A stretch of 64,000 bases of DNA from the NCBI GenBank assembly GCA_963662175.1, contig OY759215.1, positions 56,933,213-56,997,212 of the forward strand. The letters are read 5' to 3'. The position numbers and the translations under genes were made by a program. Each line of letters begins with the position of its first letter. Within the stretch, counting starts at the first letter, position 1. The notes beneath the pieces are model-generated. The model was not told the origin of the DNA. It made no database searches and worked only from the letters and a program-made list of their open reading frames with translations. Origin of the DNA: Aradus depressus. Taxonomy: Eukaryota > Arthropoda > Insecta > Hemiptera > Aradidae. Below, one piece after another: positions 10,901-22,802 of this stretch.

Positions 10901-13900
10901 GCCCCCAACGATTTTCGAATGAGCGATTGGCCAACAGTTTGCACATGTAAAAAAAAAATTTTCCTGAAAATATCAGCTCCCTACTCCCATTATTCGATGA
11001 GAAAAAAAATAGAAAGGCAATTTTAATTTGCCCCCTTGCTATTTAACGGTTTATAGGCTTAATAATTGTTATAACTGATACGACAGATTCAGATATATCC
11101 GGAAAGTCCCATCCGAAGGACGACGTGCTCAAGGCTATTTTCAACCTGTGAAATTTCACCTACCCAGGTTTATTTACATAACATACGTCTCATTATCGAG
11201 TACCTCACATTCGAAAAGGCCCTGGAGCATACCTTAAAGTCCCATCCGAAGGACGACGTGCTCAAGGTTATTTTCAACCTAAGTGAAATTTCACCTACCC
11301 AGGTTTATTTACATAACATACGTCTCATTATCGAGTACCTCACATTCGAAAAAGCCCTGGAGCATCGCTTAAAGTCCCATCCGAAGGACGACGTGCTCAA
11401 GACTGTTTTCAACCTAAGTGAAATTTCACCTACCCAGGTTTATTTACATAGCATACGTCTCATTATCGAGTACCTCACATTCGAAAAAGCCCTGGATCAT
11501 CGCTTAATGTCCCATCCGAAGGACGACGAGCTCAAAGTTATTTTTAACTTCCCGATTAAAATATCTGAATTAAGTGCCTCAGCTAGATTTCGAAGTGGCG
11601 ATCCTGAGCTTGGTAGACTCCATTCTTCAAATTTCTCGCTTTTTAACGGTTTATAGATTTAATATTTGTTAAAACTGATAGAGAACGACCGGGTTATCTG
11701 AATCCTACACTAAAATTGAAATAAAAATGTTTTTCAAAAAATTCGCGCTATTTAACGGTTTATAGGCTTAATAATTGTTGAAACTGATACGACAGATTCA
11801 GATATATCCGGAAAGTCCCATCCGAAGGACGGCGTGCTCAAGGCTATTTTCAACCTGTGAAATTTCACCTACCCAGGTTTATTTACATAACATACGTCTC
11901 ATTATCGAGTACCTCACATTCGAAAAAGCCCTGGATCATCGCTCAAAGTCCCATCCGAAGGAAGACGTGCTCAAGGTTATTTTCAACCTAAGTGAAATTT
12001 CACCTACCCAGGTTTATTCACATAACATACGTCTCATTATCGAGTACCTCACATTCGAAAAAGCCCTGGAGCATCGCTTAGAGTCCCATTCGAAGGACGA
12101 CGTGCTCAAGGATATTTATACTTCCCGATTAAAACATCTGACTTAAGTGCCTCAGCTAGATTTCTAAGTGGCGGTCCTGAGCTCGGTAGAATTTCTCGCT
12201 TTTTCACGGTTTATAGATTTAATATTTGTTAAGTCGATAGATGGTAGTAGGAAGTTGGCAGGAGTGTTGGGTGATGTCACGTACCCTATGTTGAGCAGAA
12301 CGTTTAAGGATGCTAGGAAAGGTTCTAGTCGGATAAGAGTGCGAAAACTGCCCCCAACGATTTTCGAATGAGCGATTGGCCAGTAGTTTGCACATGTAAA
12401 AAAAAAATTTTCCTGAAAATATCAGCTCCCTACTCCCATTATTCGATGAGAAAAAAAATAAAAAGGCAATTTTAATTTGCCCCCTTGCTATTTAACGCTT
12501 TATAGGCTTAATAATTGTTAAAACTGATACTACAGATTCAGATATATCCGGAAAGTCCCATCCGAAGGACGACGTGCTCAAGGCTATTTTCAACCTGTGA
12601 AATTTCACCTACCCACGTTTATTTACATAACATACGTCTCATTATCGAGTACTTTACATTCGAAAATGCATTGGAGCATACCTTAAAGTCCCATCCGAAG
12701 GACGACGTGCTCAAGGTTATTTTCAACCTAAGTGAAATTTCACCTACCCAGGTTTATTTACATAACATACGTCTCATTATCAAGTACCTCACATTCGAAA
12801 AAGCCCTGGAGCATCGCTTAAAGTCCCATCCGAAGGACGACGTGCTCAAGGCTATTTTCAACCTGTGAAATTTCACCTACCCAGGTTTATTTACATAACA
12901 TACGTCTCATTATCGAGTACCTCACATTCGAAAAAGCCCTGGATCATCGCTCAAAGTCCCATCCGAAGGACGACGTGCTCAAGGTTATTTTCAACCTAAG
13001 TGAAATTTCACCTACCCAGGTTTATTTACATAACATACGTCTCATTATCGAGTACCTCACGTTCGAAAAAGCCCTGGATCACAGCTTAAAGTCCCATCCG
13101 AAGGACGACGTGCTCAAGGTTATATTTAACTTCCCGATTAAAACATCTGAATTAAGTGCCTCAGCTAGATTTCTAAGTGGCGGTCCTGAGCTCGGTAGAA
13201 TTTCTCGCTTTTTCACGGTTTATAGATTTAATATTTGTTAAGTCGATAGATGGTAGTAGGAAGTTGGCAGGAGTGTTGGGTGATGTCACGTACCCTATGT
13301 TGAGCAGAACGTTTAAGGATGCTAGGAAAGGTTCTAGCCGGATAAGAGTGCGAAAACTGCCCCCAACGATTTTCGAATGAGCGATTGGCCAACAGTTTGC
13401 ACATGTAAAAAAAAAATTTTCCTGAAAATATCAGCTCCCTACTCCCTTTATTCGATGAGAAAAAAAATAAAAAGGCAATTTTAATTTGCCCCCTTGCTAT
13501 TTAACGGTTTATAGGCTTAATAATTGTTAAAACTGATACGACAGATTCAGATATATCCGGAAAGTCCCATCCGAAGGACGACGTGCTCAAGGCTATTTTC
13601 AACCTGTGAAATTTCACCTACCCAGGTTTATTTACATAACATACGTCTCATTATCGAGTACCTCACATTCGAAAAAGCCCAGGATCATCGCTTAAAGTCC
13701 CATCCGAAGGACGACGTGCTCAAGGTTATTTTCAACCTAAGTGAAATTTCACCTACCCAGGTTTATTTACATAACATACGTCTCATTATCGAGTACCTCA
13801 CATTCGAAAAAGCCCTGGAGCATCGCTTAAAGTCCCATTCGAAGGACGACGTGCTCAAGGTTATTTTTAACTTCCCGATTAAAACATCTGACTTAAGTGC

Positions 13901-16900
13901 CTCAGCTAGATTTCTAAGTGGCGGTCCTGAGCTCGGTAGAATTTCTCGCTTTTTCACGGTTTATAGATTTAATATTTGTTAAGTCGATAGATGGTAGTAG
14001 GAAGTTGGCAGGAGTGTTGGGTGATGTCACGTACCCTATGTTGAGCAGAACGTTTAAGGATGCTAGGAAAGGTTCTAGCCGGATAAGAGTGCAAAAACTG
14101 CCCCCAACGATTTTCGAATGAGCGATTGGCCAACAGTTTGCACATGTAAAAAAAACATTTTCCTGAAAATATCAGCTCCCTACTCCCATTATTCGATGAG
14201 AAAAAAAATAAAAAGGCAATTTTAATTTGCCCCCTTGCTATTTAACGGTTTATAGGCTTAATAATTGTTAAAACTGATACGACAGATTCAGATATATCCG
14301 GAAAGTCCCATCCGAAGGACGACGTGCTCAAGGCTATTTTCAACCTGTGAAATTTCACCTACCCAGGTTTATTTACATAACATACGTCTCATTATCGAGT
14401 ACCTCACATTCGAAAAGGCCCTGGAGCATACCTTAAAGTCCCATCCGAAGGACGACGTGCTCAAGGTTATTTTCAACCTAAGTGAAATTTCACCTACCCA
14501 GGTTTATTTACATAACATACGTCTCATTATCGAGTACCTCACATTCGAAAAAGCCCTGGAGCATCGCTTAAAGTCCCATCCGAAGGACGACGTGCTCAAG
14601 ACTGTTTTCAACCTAAGTGAAATTTCACCTACCCAGGTTTATTTACATAGCATACGTCTCATTATCGAGTACCTCACATTCGAAAAAGCCCTGGATCATC
14701 GCTTAATGTCCCATCCGAAGGACGACGAGCTCAAAGTTATTTTTAACTTCCCGATTAAAATATCTGAATTAAGTGCCTCAGCTAGATTTCGAAGTGGCGA
14801 TCCTGAGCTTGGTAGACTCCATTCTTCAAATTTCTCGCTTTTTAACGGTTTATAGATTTAATATTTGTTAAAACTGATAGAGAACGACCGGGTTATCTGA
14901 ATCCTACACTAAAATTGAAATAAAAATGTTTTTCAAAAAATTCGCGCTTTTTAACGGTTTATAGGCTTAATAATTGTTGAAACTGATACGACAGATTCAG
15001 ATGTATCCGGAAAGTCCCATCCGAAGGACGACGTGCTCAAGGCTATTTTCAACCTGTGAAATTTCACCTACCCAGGTTTATTTACATAACATACGTCTCA
15101 TTATCGAGTACCTCACATTCGAAAAAGCCCTGGATCATCGCTCAAAGTCCCATCCGAAGGAAGACGTGCTCAAGGTTATTTTCAACCTAAGTGAAATTTC
15201 ACCTACCCAGGTTTATTTACATAACATACGTCTCATTATCGAGTACCTCACATTCGAAAAAGCCCTGGAGCATCGCTTAGAGTCCCATTCGAAGGACGAC
15301 GTGCTCAAGGATATTTTTAACTTCCCGATTAAAACATCTGACTTAAGTGCCTCAGCTAGATTTCTAAGTGGCGGTCCTGAGCTCGGTAGAATTTCTCGCT
15401 TTTTCACGGTTTATAGATTTAATATTTGTTAAGTCGATAGATGGTAGTAGGAAGTTGGCAGAAGTGTTGGGTGATGTCACGTACCCTATGTTGAGCAGAA
15501 CGTTTAAGGATGCTAGGAAAGGTTCTAGCCGGATAAGAGTGCGAAAACTGCCCCCAACGATTTTCGAATGAGCGATTGGCCAACAGTTTGCACATGTAAA
15601 AAAAAAATTTTCCTGAAAATATCAGCTCCCTACTCCCATTATTCGATGAGAAAAAAAATAAAAAGGCAATTTTAATTTGCCCCCTTGCTATTTAACGGTT
15701 TATAGGCTTAATAATTGTTAAAACTGATACGACAGATTCAGATATATCCGGAAAGTCCCATCCGAAGGACGACGTGCTCAAGGCTATTTTCAACCTGTGA
15801 AATTTCACCTACCCACGTTTATGTACATAACATACGTCTCATAATCGAGTACTTTACATTCGAAAAGGCCCTGGAGCATACCTTAAAGTCCCATCCGAAG
15901 GACGACGTGCTCAAGGTTATTTTCAACCTAAGTGAAATTTTACCTACCCAGGTTTATTTACATAACATACGTCTCATTATCAAGTACCTCACGTTCGAAA
16001 AAGCCCTGGATCATCGCTTAAAGTCCCATTAGAAGGACGACGTGCTCAAAGTTTTTTTTAACTTCCCGATTAAAATATCTGAATTAAGTGCCTCAGCTAG
16101 ATTTCTAAGTGGCGATCCTGAGCTTGGTAGACTCCATTCTTCAAATTTCTCGCTTTTTAACGGTTTATAGATTTAATATTTGTTAAGACTGATAGAGAAC
16201 GACCGGGATATCTGAATCCTACACTAAAATTGAAATAAAAATGTTTTTCAAAAAATTCGCGCTATTTAACGGTTTATAGGTTTAATAATTGTTGAAACTG
16301 ATACGACAGATTCAGATATATCCGGAAAGTCCCATCCGAAGGACGACGTGCTCAAGGCTATTTTCAACCTGTGAAATTTCACCTACCCAGGTTTATTTAC
16401 ATAACATACGTCTCATTATCGAGTACCTCACGTTCGAAAAAGCCCTGGATCTCAGCTTAAAGTCCCATCCGAAGGACGACGTGCTCAAGGTTATATTTAA
16501 CTTCCCGATTAAAACATCTGAATTAAGTGCCTCAGCTAGATTTCTAAGTGGCGGTCCTGAGCTCGGTAGAATTTCTCGCTTTTTCACGGTTTATAGATTT
16601 AATATTTGTTTAGTCGATAGATGGTAGTAGGAAGTTGGCAGGAGTGTTGGGTGATGTCACGTACCCTATGTTGAGCAGAACGTTTAAGGATGCTAGGAAA
16701 GGTTCTAGCCGGATAAGAGTGCGAAAACTGCCCCCAACGATTTTCGAATGAGCGATTGGCCAACAGTTTGCACATGTAAAAAAAAAATTTTCCTGAAAAT
16801 ATCAGCTCCCTACTCCCTTTATTCGATGAGAAAAAAAATAAAAAGGCAATTTTAATTTGCCCCCTTGCTATTTAACGGTTTATAGGCTTAATAATTGTTA

Positions 16901-17638
16901 AGACTGATACGACAGATTCAGATATATCCGGAAAGTCCCATCCGAAGGACGACGTGCTCAAGGCTATTTTCAACCTGTGAAATTTCACCTACCCAGGTTT
17001 ATTTACATAACATACGTCTCATTATCGAGTACCTCACATTCGAAAAAGCCCTGGATCATCGCTTAAAGTCCCATCCGAAGGACGACGTGCTCAAGGTTAT
17101 TTTCAACCTAAGTGAAATTTCACCTACCCAGGTTTATTTACATAACATACGTCTCATTATCGATTACCTCACATTCGAAAAAGCCCTGGAGCATCGCTTA
17201 AAGTCCCATTCGAAGGACGACGTGCTCAAGGTTATTTTTAACTTCCCGATTAAAACATCTGACTTAAGTGCCTCAGCTAGATTTCTAAGTGGCGGTCCTG
17301 AGCTCGGTAGAATTTCTCGCTTTTTCACGGTTTATAGATTTAATATTTGTTAAGTCGATAGATGGTAGTAGGAAGTTGGCAGGAGTGTTGGGTGATGTCA
17401 CGTACCCTATGTTGAGCAGAACGTTTAAGGATGCTAGGAAAGGTTCTAGCCGGATAAGAGTGCGAAAACTGCCCCCAACGGTTTTCGAATGAGCGATTGG
17501 CCAACAGTTTGCACATGTAAAAAAAAAATTTCCTGAAAATATCAGCTCCCTACTCCCATTATTCGATGAGAAAAAAAATAAAAAGGCAATTTTAATTTGC
17601 CCCCTCTCTATTTAACACTTATAGGCTTAATAATTGTT
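4907..17638 (+). repeat. 12.7-kb higher-order satellite with SINE-derived monomers
   Basis: Nineteen complete higher-order units start at a shared anchor (TTGTTAAAACTG or TTGTTGAAACTG, then ATACGACAGATTC) at 5,028, 5,768, 6,341, 7,082, 7,521, 8,129, 8,568, 9,008, 9,584, 10,325, 11,066, 11,775, 12,515, 13,524, 14,265, 14,974, 15,715, 16,289 and 16,895. A truncated start lies at 17,635. Each unit has one to four monomers of 133-135 bp (AAGTCCCATCCGAAGGACGA to CATCGCTT). The unit ends in a long tail (L, containing GTCGATAGATGGTAGTAGG) or a short tail (S, containing GATAGAGAACGACCGG). L units measure 606-608, 740-741 or 1,009 bp, and S units 439-440, 573-576 or 709 bp. The monomer matches the reverse complement of the SINE body at 30,561-30,690. 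Open frames of up to 196 codons run through it because the monomer is 45 codons long. They use TTG starts and have no sign of being genes. Confidence 0.95.
11066..15980 (+). repeat. 3.2-kb segmental duplication within the satellite
   Basis: Three consecutive units starting at 11,066, 11,775 and 12,515 are repeated in order at 14,265, 14,974 and 15,715, an offset of 3,199-3,200 bp. Shared private variants support this: a GACGAGCTCAAAG change, a CATAGCATACG change, GAAGACGTGCTC and CCCACGTTTAT. The unit at 9,584 likewise matches that at 13,524. A separate 1,047-bp offset links the L tails at about 6,735-7,060 and 7,782-8,107, which share the GGATACGAGTGCGAAAACTA variant. Confidence 0.85.
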
Positions 17639-17655
17639 AAAATAATAAAAATAAA

Positions 17656-18540
17656 TATGACATGAAAGGCTTGAGAGAGGAAAAACACCCAGCGGTGAAC
17701 GCTCATGACATCACTTCATACCAAGAGATCTCTATGTCAAACTCTCTTTAATCTTCTTGGGGGATTGTGGGGTAAAGTACTTAGGATTTTGCGAACTTCC
17801 GGATTGGTGTGTAAGTAAATTTTGGTGTAGAAACGTTGGTATAAATGTTTAATGCTTGTGTCTATGGGTGTGATGTTCAAGTCGCGGTGTAAAGTCTTGT
17901 TGCTAACATATGGTGGGCATTGCGTGATCAGTCGGAGAGTCTTGGATTGAAATACCTGTATTCTTTTGATGTTTGAAGTCTTGGCTGTACCATATATTCG
18001 TAAGCCATAGGTCAAGAGAGGTCGGAGAAGATAGGTATAACAATTTAGTTTTTGTCGAGTAGATAATTTAGAACGCCTATTCAAATTACTGTACAATAGT
18101 CTAAGTCGCCTGTCTAGTGTGAGTCGTGTCGTCTGAGTGTGAGGGTTCCAAGTCAGCCTTCTATCGAGGGTTAATCCTAAATATTTTACGGAAGAGGTAT
18201 GAGGTAATGGCTGGTTTTCAAGGAATACTGGGGGGCAGTCACCACGGCGGAGAGTGAATGTTACGTGTTGACATTTTGTGGTGTTAAATTTAATTTTCCA
18301 AGATTTACTCCAAACTTCAAATTTGTTGAGGTGTTGCTGTAGTATGAGTGAAGTGGTGTGAGGATCTGTGTGAGAGGCTAGAATGGTGGTGTCATCTGCG
18401 TATGTGGCTGTTAATGTGAGAGGGTCGGTGGATAAGTCGAAGGTGTACATGGAGTATAATAGGGGGGCTAATATTGAGCCCTGAGGCACGCCGGCCAGTA
18501 TGGGGTGGCAGGAGGAAATAGCTGAGCCCTGACGGATAAT
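17656..18540 (-). pseudogene. 5'-truncated jockey-like reverse transcriptase
   Basis: The frame reads from 18,540 to the stop at 17,737 (about 267 codons) and is not interrupted internally. It begins inside the reverse transcriptase palm with a GVPQGS motif. The catalytic YADD lies at about 18,391-18,402, after a hydrophobic strand. It continues through the thumb region (SSVKYLGLTLD, then LLRPLLTYGLRIYGTA) to a C-terminal part ending near LPHNPP. These motifs are typical of jockey-clade non-LTR elements, which copy their RNA onto nicked chromosomal DNA. The endonuclease, gag-like ORF and N-terminal RT are missing, as expected from 5' truncation. About 80 bp of 3' untranslated sequence follows to about 17,656, with no clear poly(A). 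It cannot work alone. Confidence 0.85.
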
Positions 18541-18544
18541 TAAA

Positions 18545-19230
18545 AATTAAAGAAAGTAAAATGCATAAAATCATTTTATTCATCAAAATAATCGCCTATA
18601 CAATCAACAACCTTAACCCAACATGACGGAAGGTCCCAAATACCTTTTTTAAAAAACGATGGATTTTTGCTGCCAAAAAACATACTCCGATTCTAGGCTT
18701 TTCCGGTTATCAAAACATTTCTGCCTGAGGCTATTGTCCAGAGATCTGAAAAGGTAATAATCAGTGGGGGATAGGTCTGGGGAATATAGCGGGTGGGGTA
18801 AATTTTCCTATCCAATCTCTATCAATTGATTATCTGGTCAACCTTGCCGTATGTGGCCGAGCATTGTCCTGAAGGAGCAAGGGTCCTTTTCTATTCACTA
18901 ATCATGAATCGAATATTTTAAGTTTAGACTGACAGCGGTCTAATATCGTACAGTAGACCTCTGCAGTGATGGTTTGTTTACTCCTGACATAGAAGCTCAT
19001 AGTGCACGACGCCTTTGCCTGTCCAAAAAACAACCAATAACACCTTTTTCGGGTGAAGATCAGGTTTCAGAAAATTTATAGTTTCTTCATCAGTTGAGAG
19101 CCATTGATGACCGCCTAAAATTATTGTATACCCATTTTTCATTACAAGTGATTATTCTTTTTAAAATGGATCATTTTTTAATCGAGAAGCTAGAGATGAA
19201 GATGTTTTTAATCGAATCATCTTATTGGCA
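18545..19230 (-). pseudogene. Decayed mariner transposase
   Basis: Reading leftwards across several frames, successive mariner catalytic-domain motifs appear. NDPFLKRI-like and NEKW (about 19,129-19,190) correspond to the first catalytic block, where the usual aspartate now reads asparagine. PDLHPKKV follows (about 19,040-19,070), then a strand matching KGVVHYELL. The second aspartate is kept in QDNARPHTA (about 18,849-18,871) and the third in YSPDLSPTDYYLF (about 18,749-18,787). The frame ends GDYFDE at a stop at 18,576-18,578. Multiple stops and frameshifts plus the altered first aspartate show it is dead. The N-terminal DNA-binding half and the terminal inverted repeats were not found. Confidence 0.85.
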
Positions 19231-19650
19231 TCCGATAACTTGTGAGGGGGGTGATTTTAACTCTAAGCTGTTCTTCTTTCACGGGAAGAACCCCCGAACT
19301 GTTCGTGCGACGGTATCTAGACTGCAGAACATTTGGTCCTCGAATGTCCGCTGTACGACCAAGCTAGGGTGGAGTTGATTCATGGGACAAGATCGTATTT
19401 GGGACCGGATCTATGGCAGATGGTGACGGAAACAGACTACCCGATGTTTTGCCAATTCGTCGGCTCCTGGCGGGAACATAAATAGACAATGTAAGATGGG
19501 CTGGGGACGATGGGCGCAATAATTTCGCCAATGGCCAATCCCAGTTCCTCAGTAACTCCTTGATCCCCGAGCTTTTCTCACGTTGACTGGGTGATATTGC
19601 TACAATACAAGGCGCATCCTCCTTTAAAACCTAATAAAAAAAAAAAAATA
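19231..19650 (+). other. Possible retrotransposon 3' end with A-rich tail
   Basis: The sequence has a more balanced base composition than its surroundings and stops in an A-rich run (about 19,628-19,655). This is the usual look of a reverse-transcribed insertion. No protein family could be recognised in any frame and no target duplication was found. Confidence 0.3.
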
Positions 19651-20079
19651 AAAAAATATGTTTTAGTAGTATTTACATACGATACAAATACATAGATGAT
19701 CCCCAAAGACCCCTGTGGTTTACAACAGCTTCCAGCTGGGTCAGACTCGGGGCGGGGAATGGTTGGCTTGTGAAGGTGCTTCCAAGCAAAGTGGATTGTG
19801 TGTTTGTGTTTTTGGGTTGCCTTGTGATCGGGGAATGACTGTATTTTTGTATTCAGAGGGTCGAGCGAAGCAATCTGTACAGAGCCGGCCTCCCATCTTG
19901 GGAATTACTTGGTGTCATCTAGCTGGGGCCCTCTACGTCCTATACTCAGCCAAATATTAAAACTCGAACAATCCATCTGTATTAATTTCCGTGCAAATTC
20001 TTTTTTTATCCCACTTGTTTTTCTATTTTTAATTCAGTTATTAATATATTAAGTATTGGGAGAAAAGTAAGGGAATAGA
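19651..20079. other. No recognisable feature
   Basis: An 81-codon open frame at 19,715-19,960 shows no known motif and is probably chance. Confidence 0.4.
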
Positions 20080-20390
20080 GGCGAAGAACTGCCGAAGTAA
20101 TGACTGTAATGAGAAAATTTCATATGTAAATTAAAAAAAAACGATGGGGGGGCCGAACTCAAAAACCTAAATAACTGTCGATGTAACGAATGCATCAACA
20201 CGAAATTTAATATAATGAACAGAACTCAGAATTCTTTGAGTAAGAGACCTATTTACTGATTTTCAACCAAATCGGTAAATTAGTTTCAGAGGGAGCGCAA
20301 AAACTTACTTTTGATTAATTCACGCTGAGAAAGTACATTGCTGTTGAATCACCGACAACTTTAGTCAGCATCTAAATGATCACGCATTAA
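20080..20390 (-). repeat. DRF copy, reverse orientation
   Basis: Contains the reverse DRF units (ACTGCCGAAGTAATGA, GATGTAACGAATGCATCAAC) and ends at the DRF hairpin GTTGAATCACCGAC near 20,375. Confidence 0.75.
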
Positions 20391-21737
20391 TTTTGAATAC
20401 TTTTTTTTTTGATAATCTCATCTCATAACTCCTCAGAAAATGATGTATCGATAAGATGTGTGCTGAGATGGACTATTTTGTGGAAGCGGGGATCAAGTTA
20501 GGATGAAAAATGGCCTCAGGATTTATTATATCTTTGCCAGGAGTGGAGAGAGGAACTGAGTAGATAGTAGACCCACTGCTAACTTGAAGCATTACTACAT
20601 TTTGTGTACATCTGCGGGGCAGTGGCCCATCTAAAAATATGTTGAAAGAAGGAGGCTAAATCTCTGTTAATCTTTTCTTTCAAGTTTGAAGTATTATATA
20701 ACAGAAACAGGGGTATTTGTTTGATCCTCTGTGATTTACTTGAAAACATTATCTAAATTAAGATTTGATCCCAAACGACCCTGTTTGCTCAATAGCTTCA
20801 TATATTTCTGAGGACTTCGGGTTGAAAGGAACAATAGATGTTAGATGGCTTAGTACAGCCCCATAATTGAAGCCCTGTGGCTTTGTTTGGGCTTAATTGA
20901 TATTTGTAACAGTTTTGGATCACTGTGATACCTGTCATGTGATTTTTCCTTTTGGACTGGTGCAAGGTTTCAGAGTCGCTTGTTCTGTTAGGTCCTGTCC
21001 ACAGTCAAGTCTACAACCACCTTTGTGGTTCTCTCATGTTACAGTTATGGAGTTTCCAATTTATGGGAAACTGTGTTCATCATCAACCTGACAGCGATAG
21101 GCTTTCATTCTGTTGTTGAGTCCCGCCCTGAACCTTCTCTCAAACTACTCCTGGCCAGATAGGATACACACTCCTTATATCATAATTATTCCCTTATGTA
21201 CTTTCCAGTATTTCCCCAATGATCCAATGTAAGACATCAAACTGTAAGTACATAGGAGTTTCAACCCAAATTAACTTGTCACAATAAAGATCACTGTTCA
21301 TCCACGCTCCACTCCACAGTCCACTTCCTAAGATCTTGATATGGTCTTTGGTCAGAGTGCTCTCAGTTGATGAAACTCGTGGATTGGCATCGTGAAGTGA
21401 ATGGTTGTTATTTTCTCCATAAACTGTTATTCACCAAAGCAGAATAGTTCTTATATTATGAATACGATATATCGTGGGCTTACTGACAGAACCCATTAAG
21501 TCATTTTTAGTTATTTGTATTTTGCAGCCTACATTTGCAAGATATTATATTGTCTTAATAGGTTTTGTTTTTCCTGTTTACTACAACAGCTGTATTAGCA
21601 GCGACTTGGTTCTTTGGAACGAGCGCATTTTTTTTAAAAGAAGCAACCAGTAACTCAAATCAGCAAAAAAATGACTTAATGGGTGGGTTCTTGCAGTAAG
21701 CTCACGATATGACTTATTAATATAAATATAAGTCTTA
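20391..21737. other. No recognisable gene
   Basis: About 1.3 kb of AT-rich DNA without a supported frame or repeat. A poly-T/poly-A-flanked segment near 21,550-21,720 has no known signature. Confidence 0.4.
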
Positions 21738-22036
21738 CTTATATACGAAGTATAAGGGAAGTTATGTAATGTCAAAAAATTGATGTCGAGTTTTCACCAG
21801 AATTTCATGGTTCCTGACTTTTATTCCAAAAATGAGAAGAAAAAGGTCTGTGTGCGTTTCTGTAAACACGAAAACTCCCTATAGAATAAATATAAACATA
21901 TCGACACAAATTGTTATATGTATCCGGAACCCCATAAGGAGGACGCCTATCGAGAGAGGGGCTCAACTCAAAAACCCCAATAACTGCTGATATGATGATT
22001 GTATCGACACAACATTTCAGATGTAAATACAAAACT

Positions 22037-22562
22037 TCCACTTCCTAATGCTTATTAATATATATATATATTTCATCAAGCATTTATTATTTTTTTTTTT
22101 ATCTTATTTTATTACGTATTTTTATTTTTCTTCTTTCTCCTCACACTTTTTAGCCCTTACTGACTAAAATTAATTTTATTTTCAACCTTGTCTGTGCATC
22201 CTCCCCTCTCTTTCATAATCAACCATCACAGTATTATGCTCTGTCGTTTTTAATAATCTATGTATTTTTTCTTATCTATATACTGTATTTGTATTTTTTT
22301 TACATATTCTCTTTTATTCATAAAGTAGATACTTTTATTTTTATTTTTCCTTCATAATTAAGCTGTCAATTTTATGTTTTTTCATGTTATTCTTTTGTAT
22401 ATCTATTTATTATTAATTTCTAGTTTTCTCCAATGTAGCACTATTTTATTTATTTCATTTTACGAAATACTGATACTATTTCTCATTGTTCCTTCTCTAT
22501 ACTCTGTATGTATTTATTCTTAGGGGACCTCGGTCCCAGAATAATAAAATTTCATTTAATTT
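22037..22562 (+). mobile_element. 5'-truncated non-LTR retrotransposon 3' end
   Basis: The insertion is flanked by the 7-bp direct repeat CAAAACT at 22,030-22,036 and 22,563-22,569, inside a DRF copy. Its 3' end contains CTTAGGGGAC, TCCCAGAATAATAAAATT and a CATTT-like simple tail. The same ending is seen behind the jockey-like frame at 55.5-56.3 kb. Only 3' untranslated sequence remains. Confidence 0.8.
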
Positions 22563-22625
22563 CAAAACTACCTAGGGACGACTCTGATTTTCCGCGGAAT
22601 CGACGGAAGGGAAGGGGGAATCAGA

Positions 22626-22644
22626 GGGGGGGGGGGGGGGGGGG
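22626..22644 (+). repeat. G19 homopolymer within DRF
   Basis: A run of 19 G sits in the G-rich segment of the internal DRF unit, at the same place as the G25 run at 57,935-57,959. Confidence 0.8.
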
Positions 22645-22781
22645 CTCAACCATGATACTGAATTCTCTTACAACCCAATAACTACCGATGTAATGAATGT
22701 ATCGATGTAATGAAGTAAGATTTACTTCCTTAGCAATACGAAGTTGATTCTTTGGTCCAAATGGTGGACTGGTTTAGAAGA

Positions 22782-22802
22782 GGGGGGGGGGGGGGGGGGG
22801 GG
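22782..22802 (+). repeat. G21 homopolymer
   Basis: Uninterrupted run of 21 G after AGAAGA. The surrounding DNA is not clearly DRF. Length may be affected by sequencing or assembly. Confidence 0.7.

Larger units (their letters stand above)
21738..22730 (-). repeat. DRF copy, reverse orientation, split by a retrotransposon
   Basis: The DRF terminal hairpin (TATACGAAGTATAAGGGAAGTT) starts at about 21,738. Internal units run to 22,036 and resume at 22,563 through about 22,730. The break is the insertion at 22,037-22,562. On rejoining, the two parts read continuously through CAAAACT. Confidence 0.85.

Noticed and set aside
5028..17492. Many open frames of 64-196 codons across the satellite, with repeated KSHPKDDVLK and MAVLSSVEFL peptides
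   Set aside because: The monomer is 45 codons long and happens to lack stops in one frame. Most of the long frames use TTG starts, some overlap on both strands, and the DNA is derived from a non-coding SINE.
4907..17638. CRISPR-like array
   Set aside because: Units are contiguous and all alike, with no unique spacers, and no cas gene is present. The context is eukaryotic.
19094..19378. 94-codon plus-strand frame
   Set aside because: Its first part is antisense to the mariner remnant. The rest shows no motif.
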